NCBI GenBank assembly: GCA_022841825.1
Contig: JALHQT010000003.1
Coordinates: 558,001 to 622,000, forward strand
Reading direction: 5' to 3'
Origin: Anaerolineae bacterium
Lineage (GTDB): Bacteria; Chloroflexota; Anaerolineae; Aggregatilineales; Phototrophicaceae
DNA length: 64,000 nt
A program made the position numbers and the translations under genes. The number at the start of each line of letters is the position of its first letter. Position 1 is the stretch's first letter. This document shows positions 60,871-64,000 of the stretch, one piece after another. The notes below the pieces were generated by a model. That model saw only the letters and a program-made list of their open reading frames with translations, made no database searches and was not told the origin of the DNA.

Positions 60871-62190
60871 ATGGGTGCAGTGGCATATCTCCCTGGGCAG
60901 CATGACCGCGCAAAACTGATGCGTTATGACACAGCCGTGATCCTCAAACGTTTTTTCTTCGTGGAGGAATCGCTCGTCATTTCTCAGGCGGGCTGGCTCG
61001 CAGGCGTGGGCACGATGGAGGCGAAGTACACGCTGGCACGCCACATGTGGGAAGACTCGCTGACAGGCGACGCGCAGCGTACGCGTGTCTTCGAGCTGCG
61101 CTATCCCAGCCGCCTGATGGAGATCGGCGATGAGGAGCCGTTGATGCGCCTGGTCAACGAAGCCCGCAACGCGCCGAGCGGTCTGGCGATGGTGCAGTCG
61201 CTGGCGCAGGTCTTCAAGCCTGCACTGCTCGCTGCTTACCGCGCCTACCTCGCGCTTGCCGATGGCATCGGCGATGGTCCCAGCATCCGCTTCATGGAGC
61301 TGGCGCTGCGCGAAAAAGAGGCTCAGATCACGGAGTTGGAAGGGCTGCTGCCAGTCCTGCGCGAATACCACCCTGAAGATGTGGCGGATGCAGAGGCGTG
61401 GTGTGCGGAAATCGCCCGCCGTCTGAATGCGATGGGCGGCATCGGTCTTGATCCGGTCGAGGCGAAAGCGGGCGACCCGGTGACACTGCCGGGGCGCGAG
61501 CCGTTCGCGCTGGCGCAGATCCCGGAGCGCGACCGTCGCTTCCGGCAGGTGACGTACTATTGGCCCGATGTCGTCGATCCTACTTACCCCTACGGCGACG
61601 GCATGAGTCTGCAAATCCGCAGCGCTATCAGCCATCTCAACGAAGTCTGGGCGGTCGAGACGGGTGGCGCACTGCTGCACGCCTTCGCCGACGAGCTGGG
61701 TTGGGAATTCGTGCTGGATGCGGCGCGCTGGACGTATGATGAATCGCGGCATATGCGGATGGGTTACGAACGGCTGATGGCGTGGGGTTATGAGACTGCG
61801 GAGCTGCCGCTGGGGACGTACATCTATATGGCGGCATACAACCAGGACCCGATCTATCGCCTGGGCAGCCTGTACTTCTTCGAGACGAAGAACATCAAGC
61901 GCAAGCCGGAACGCATCAAGAGCTTCACCGATTTCTCAGACGATGTCAGCCGCCATGATATGGACTTCGACTGGGCGGATGAGACGATTCACGCCGCGTA
62001 TGGCACCCGGTGGCTGACGAAGCTGTTGGAGGTGCGCGGGGAAGCGAAGCCCGACCCGCATGTCGTGCGCGCCTACGTCGGCAATCTGGTGGACAGCATG
62101 GTCGCGAAGGCGACCGATGCCGACCGCGCCGAAATCCGCGCCATCGCCGATCACATCATGACGAAAGCACAAAAGATTGCCGGTGCATAA
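60871..62190 (+). CDS. Ferritin-like di-iron protein, paralog C
   Basis: A 439-residue paralog of the proteins at 31221 and 48686. NEVWAVET precedes YDESRH (Glu291, His294), a Glu-bearing helix (FFETKNIKRKPERI) and WADETIH (Glu371, His374) complete the di-iron pattern; Glu-to-Glu spacing (80) equals that of the others within 3 residues. The N-terminal block (MEAKYTLARHMWED, FELRYP) is also shared. A TATAAT lies at 60791-60796 in the 160-bp gap upstream without a clear -35, and TGTCTATATG (60764-60773) resembles a GntR half-site. ATG 60871 has AGGAC upstream. Function unknown. Confidence 0.73.
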   Translation: MGAVAYLPGQHDRAKLMRYDTAVILKRFFFVEESLVISQAGWLAGVGTMEAKYTLARHMWEDSLTGDAQRTRVFELRYPSRLMEIGDEEPLMRLVNEARNAPSGLAMVQSLAQVFKPALLAAYRAYLALADGIGDGPSIRFMELALREKEAQITELEGLLPVLREYHPEDVADAEAWCAEIARRLNAMGGIGLDPVEAKAGDPVTLPGREPFALAQIPERDRRFRQVTYYWPDVVDPTYPYGDGMSLQIRSAISHLNEVWAVETGGALLHAFADELGWEFVLDAARWTYDESRHMRMGYERLMAWGYETAELPLGTYIYMAAYNQDPIYRLGSLYFFETKNIKRKPERIKSFTDFSDDVSRHDMDFDWADETIHAAYGTRWLTKLLEVRGEAKPDPHVVRAYVGNLVDSMVAKATDADRAEIRAIADHIMTKAQKIAGA

Positions 62191-62230
62191 ATGCGCACAG
62201 ATCCGGAATACAACAACCGCTAAGGCACAT

Positions 62231-62262
62231 AGGACGCGAAGAATTACCGGTCTTCGCGTCCT
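62231..62262. terminator. Bidirectional terminator between convergent genes
   Basis: A perfect 12-bp stem, AGGACGCGAAGA (62231-62242) with TCTTCGCGTCCT (62251-62262), and an 8-nt loop, in the 90-bp gap between paralog C and RbsD. Confidence 0.72.
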
Positions 62263-62280
62263 TCGTGGTTCAGACTATTC

Positions 62281-62760
62281 CTATTTCTTCTTCTTCGCCA
62301 GGGCTTCGATCTTTCTGGCGTAGTGTTCCGGCGCGACTGTGCCGGGCTTGGTGAACCATTTCGGCACATCGACCCCGGAATAGAGCAGGATATTGCCCCA
62401 GGGGTCGAATGCCCCCGTGCGCACAATGACCTTCGCCTTCGCAGCTATCTCGTTCAGGATGCTGGCGTGTGAGATGAAGTTGTGGTCAGCATCGCCGAAG
62501 ATCTTTTTGACCTTCGCAAGGAGCTTTGGATTGTTGGTCTTCAGCTCGTCGGCATACTCGACCTTTTCCGCCACGAAGTCTTCCGCAATCAGCGACAGCA
62601 CCGTCTCCAGGTCGGGCAAGTCCTGCATGATGGCGAGGTCGATGCGCCAGGCGCTGCTGGGGATCGGGAAGCCCGCATCGCACACAATCATCAGATCGCC
62701 ATGACCCATCGAGCCGATGGCGTAGTTCAGTTCGGCATTCAGGATTTTTCCACGCTTCAT
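62281..62760 (-). CDS. rbsD: D-ribose pyranase / fucose mutarotase family protein (RbsD-like)
   Basis: A 159-residue RbsD/FucU-family protein. MKRGKILNAELNYAIGSMGHGDLMIVCDAGFP carries the family His and Asp of the active site, and ILLYSGV near the C-terminus is typical of the family; the protein ends in a Lys-rich tail. It converts sugar between pyranose and furanose (or anomeric) forms in the cytoplasm, forming ring-shaped oligomers. It ends a leftward group with ribokinase and an RbsA-type ATPase, which supports RbsD rather than FucU. Confidence 0.85.
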   Translation of the reverse strand: MKRGKILNAELNYAIGSMGHGDLMIVCDAGFPIPSSAWRIDLAIMQDLPDLETVLSLIAEDFVAEKVEYADELKTNNPKLLAKVKKIFGDADHNFISHASILNEIAAKAKVIVRTGAFDPWGNILLYSGVDVPKWFTKPGTVAPEHYARKIEALAKKKK

Positions 62761-62772
62761 CGTTGTCCTCCG

Positions 62773-63699
62773 TTATGCATAATTCGCTGCGTACATCGTA
62801 TCGATCTGCTCGCGCCGCCCTAAAGCCGGGATGACGCCGAGTTTGGTACAGGCGGTCGCTCCGCCGCAGCAGCCATAGCGCACCGCCTCGACCAGCGACT
62901 TGCCGTCGGCGAGCGCGACAGCAAAGGCAGAGTTGAAAGCGTCGCCCGCTCCAGTCGTGTCGACGACCTCGACCGCAACCGTTGGGACGTGGGTTTCGCC
63001 CTCATCGTTCAGAATCAACGCACCGAGTTCGCCCATCGTCACGATCACCGTCTTCACACCCATCGCACGCAGGCGCGCTGCCAGGATGGGGGTTGGCGTC
63101 GGGTCGTCGGGTGGCAAGCCAAGCAGGATACGCAGCTCGCTTTCGTTTGGCGTCAGGTAATCGACCATCTTTAGCAGCGTTTCGGGCAGGGGGGCTGCCG
63201 GGGCTGGATTCAGAATGGTCGTGACGCCGTGCTTCTTGCCCAGCTCCATTGCACGCTGGGCGGCGGGAATCGGGATTTCCAGGACTGCCATGACGATCTT
63301 GCTGGCTGCTATTTGTGCCTCCGCGCCATCGACAAAAGGTGCGTCAATCAGGTTGTTGGCACCCATGTCGAGGATGATGAAGTTTTCGCCCTTGCTGTTG
63401 AGGATGATCAAGCCGGCACCTGTTGCCATCTCGGACGTTGTGCGCAGATATGTCGTGTCCACGCCTTCACTCCGATACAGATCGACGGCGATTTCTCCCA
63501 GCTTGTCCTCACCGATCAGCCCGACGAACGACGAGTTCGCGCCCAGACGAGCGGTCGCAACCGCCTGGTTGGAGCCTTTGCCGCCGGGTCCCATATCAAA
63601 ATCGGAGCCAATCAGGGTTTGCCCAAAGATCGGAAGCTGCGGTGTCCGTATGGTCAGCCCTACTGCAAAACTGCCGACGACCGTGATGATTGGAGCCAT
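62773..63699 (-). CDS. rbsK: Ribokinase (PfkB family)
   Basis: A 308-residue PfkB-family kinase. FDMGPGGKGSNQAVATARLGA is the N-terminal signature, ILNPAPAAPLPE and DYLTPNESEL the middle, and VVDTTGAGDAFNSAFAVAL the C-terminal signature with the catalytic Asp. It phosphorylates ribose or a similar sugar with ATP. 12 bp separate it from RbsD. Substrate assignment rests on the rbs-like context; the enzyme could also use deoxyribose or another furanose. Confidence 0.88.
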   Translation of the reverse strand: MAPIITVVGSFAVGLTIRTPQLPIFGQTLIGSDFDMGPGGKGSNQAVATARLGANSSFVGLIGEDKLGEIAVDLYRSEGVDTTYLRTTSEMATGAGLIILNSKGENFIILDMGANNLIDAPFVDGAEAQIAASKIVMAVLEIPIPAAQRAMELGKKHGVTTILNPAPAAPLPETLLKMVDYLTPNESELRILLGLPPDDPTPTPILAARLRAMGVKTVIVTMGELGALILNDEGETHVPTVAVEVVDTTGAGDAFNSAFAVALADGKSLVEAVRYGCCGGATACTKLGVIPALGRREQIDTMYAANYA

Positions 63700-63721
63700 A
63701 AGAGGTTATACCTTTGGTTAT

Positions 63722-63749
63722 GCGGGCGACCACGCGGGGTCGCCCCTAC
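63722..63749. repeat. GTAGGG-type palindromic repeat
   Basis: Minus strand GTAGGGGCGACC and then GGTCGCCC, 8-bp perfect stem (63724-63731 with 63738-63745). It carries the TAG stop of the RbsA-type gene, as the copy at 5141 does for GH43. Confidence 0.6.
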
Positions 63750-64000
63750 TGTCCCATCGCGCACGATAGGATTGCCTGTTCGTTCGCCGTCTGATGCGTG
63801 AACTCGCCGCTGATCTGCCCCTGATACATGACGAGGATGCGATCACAATGCCCCATCAGTTCTGGCAGTTCGGACGAGACGATCAGAATTGCCTTGCCCT
63901 GGGCGGCGAGGTTATGCAGGATGCGATAGATCTCCGCCTTTGCGCCCACGTCGATGCCGCGCGTCGGCTCATGCAGCAGAAGGATGGCGGGATCAGTTGC
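63746..64000 (-). CDS. Ribose-type ABC transporter ATPase, C-terminal end (runs out of window)
   Basis: Only the last 84 residues are in the window. [20 protein letters not shown] is the Walker B/D-loop of the second nucleotide-binding domain, with His in place of the usual Asp before Glu (LHEPT), and [21 protein letters not shown] is the switch His region with Ser-Ser-Glu, normal for RbsA-type second domains. It ends in SCAMGQ. With the downstream ribokinase and RbsD it forms a ribose-like uptake operon; this second ATPase shows the region has two separate CUT2 importers. Confidence 0.85.
   Translation of the reverse strand, partial: ATDPAILLLHEPTRGIDVGAKAEIYRILHNLAAQGKAILIVSSELPELMGHCDRILVMYQGQISGEFTHQTANEQAILSCAMGQ

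Noticed and set aside
64000-64000. His in the Walker B motif (LHEPT) of the last ATPase as a loss of function
   Set aside because: The second domain of RbsA-type ATPases often varies at this position, so it is not a sign of decay on its own.
1-64000. rRNA, tRNA or phage genes
   Set aside because: No conserved rRNA stretch or clear cloverleaf was recognised by eye, and no phage structural genes were seen; a tRNA could still be missed without a computed scan.

Overview
The window is about 64 kb of GC-rich bacterial chromosome, dense in carbohydrate-use genes. Several ABC sugar importers lack their own ATPase gene. The glycoside hydrolases are varied (GH2, GH5-like, GH31, GH38, GH43, GH172). 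There are also Gfo/Idh/MocA oxidoreductases, PRC-barrel and KGG stress proteins, and decayed integrase-type insertion sequences. Together these suggest a Chloroflexota bacterium of the Anaerolineae type. That placement is inferred from gene content; no rRNA or other marker gene was seen.

Layout. 1-2.7 kb: the end of a glycosyltransferase gene and a FAD-dependent mutase/oxidoreductase, closed by a strong terminator. 2.8-5.1 kb: a GH5-like and a GH43 hydrolase. 5.2-7.1 kb: two stress-type proteins and a transposase remnant. 7.4-17.3 kb (leftward): aminopeptidase, sugar-binding protein, two permeases, three Gfo/Idh/MocA proteins, FGGY kinase and alcohol dehydrogenase, behind a good sigma70-type promoter. 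17.7-18.2 kb: a decayed IS. 18.4-27.6 kb (rightward): a periplasmic-binding-protein/AraC hybrid regulator, an aldose-epimerase-fold protein, a ribose-type ABC importer whose binding protein is internally duplicated, an SDR and a 2-hydroxyacid dehydrogenase. 27.6-29.2 kb: a scrapyard of IS pieces with a truncated ParA gene.

29.2-62.2 kb looks like one functional district. It holds a corrinoid protein and three URO-D-family methyltransferase-like proteins, a GntR-type regulator, two more ABC importers, GH38, GH31, an unassigned TIM-barrel hydrolase, a beta-helix protein, a sugar epimerase, GH172, GH2, an alcohol dehydrogenase and a creatininase-family protein. It also holds three paralogous ferritin-like di-iron proteins, one of them directly upstream of a [2Fe-2S] ferredoxin. 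Promoters here share a TTGACA / 17-18 bp / -10 layout with GTnTAGAC-type palindromes near the start site. This suggests common control by the GntR protein. 62.3-64 kb (leftward): RbsD, ribokinase and the end of an RbsA-type ATPase.

How it may work together (inference): the importers and hydrolases take up and break down complex glycans or glycosides. The dehydrogenases, epimerase and kinases channel unusual sugars inward. The corrinoid/URO-D proteins plus the di-iron/ferredoxin proteins may remove methyl groups or oxidise substituents on those sugars. The di-iron/ferredoxin set, the tandem-duplicated binding protein and a MalG-type permease with a roughly 375-residue insert are the most unusual items.
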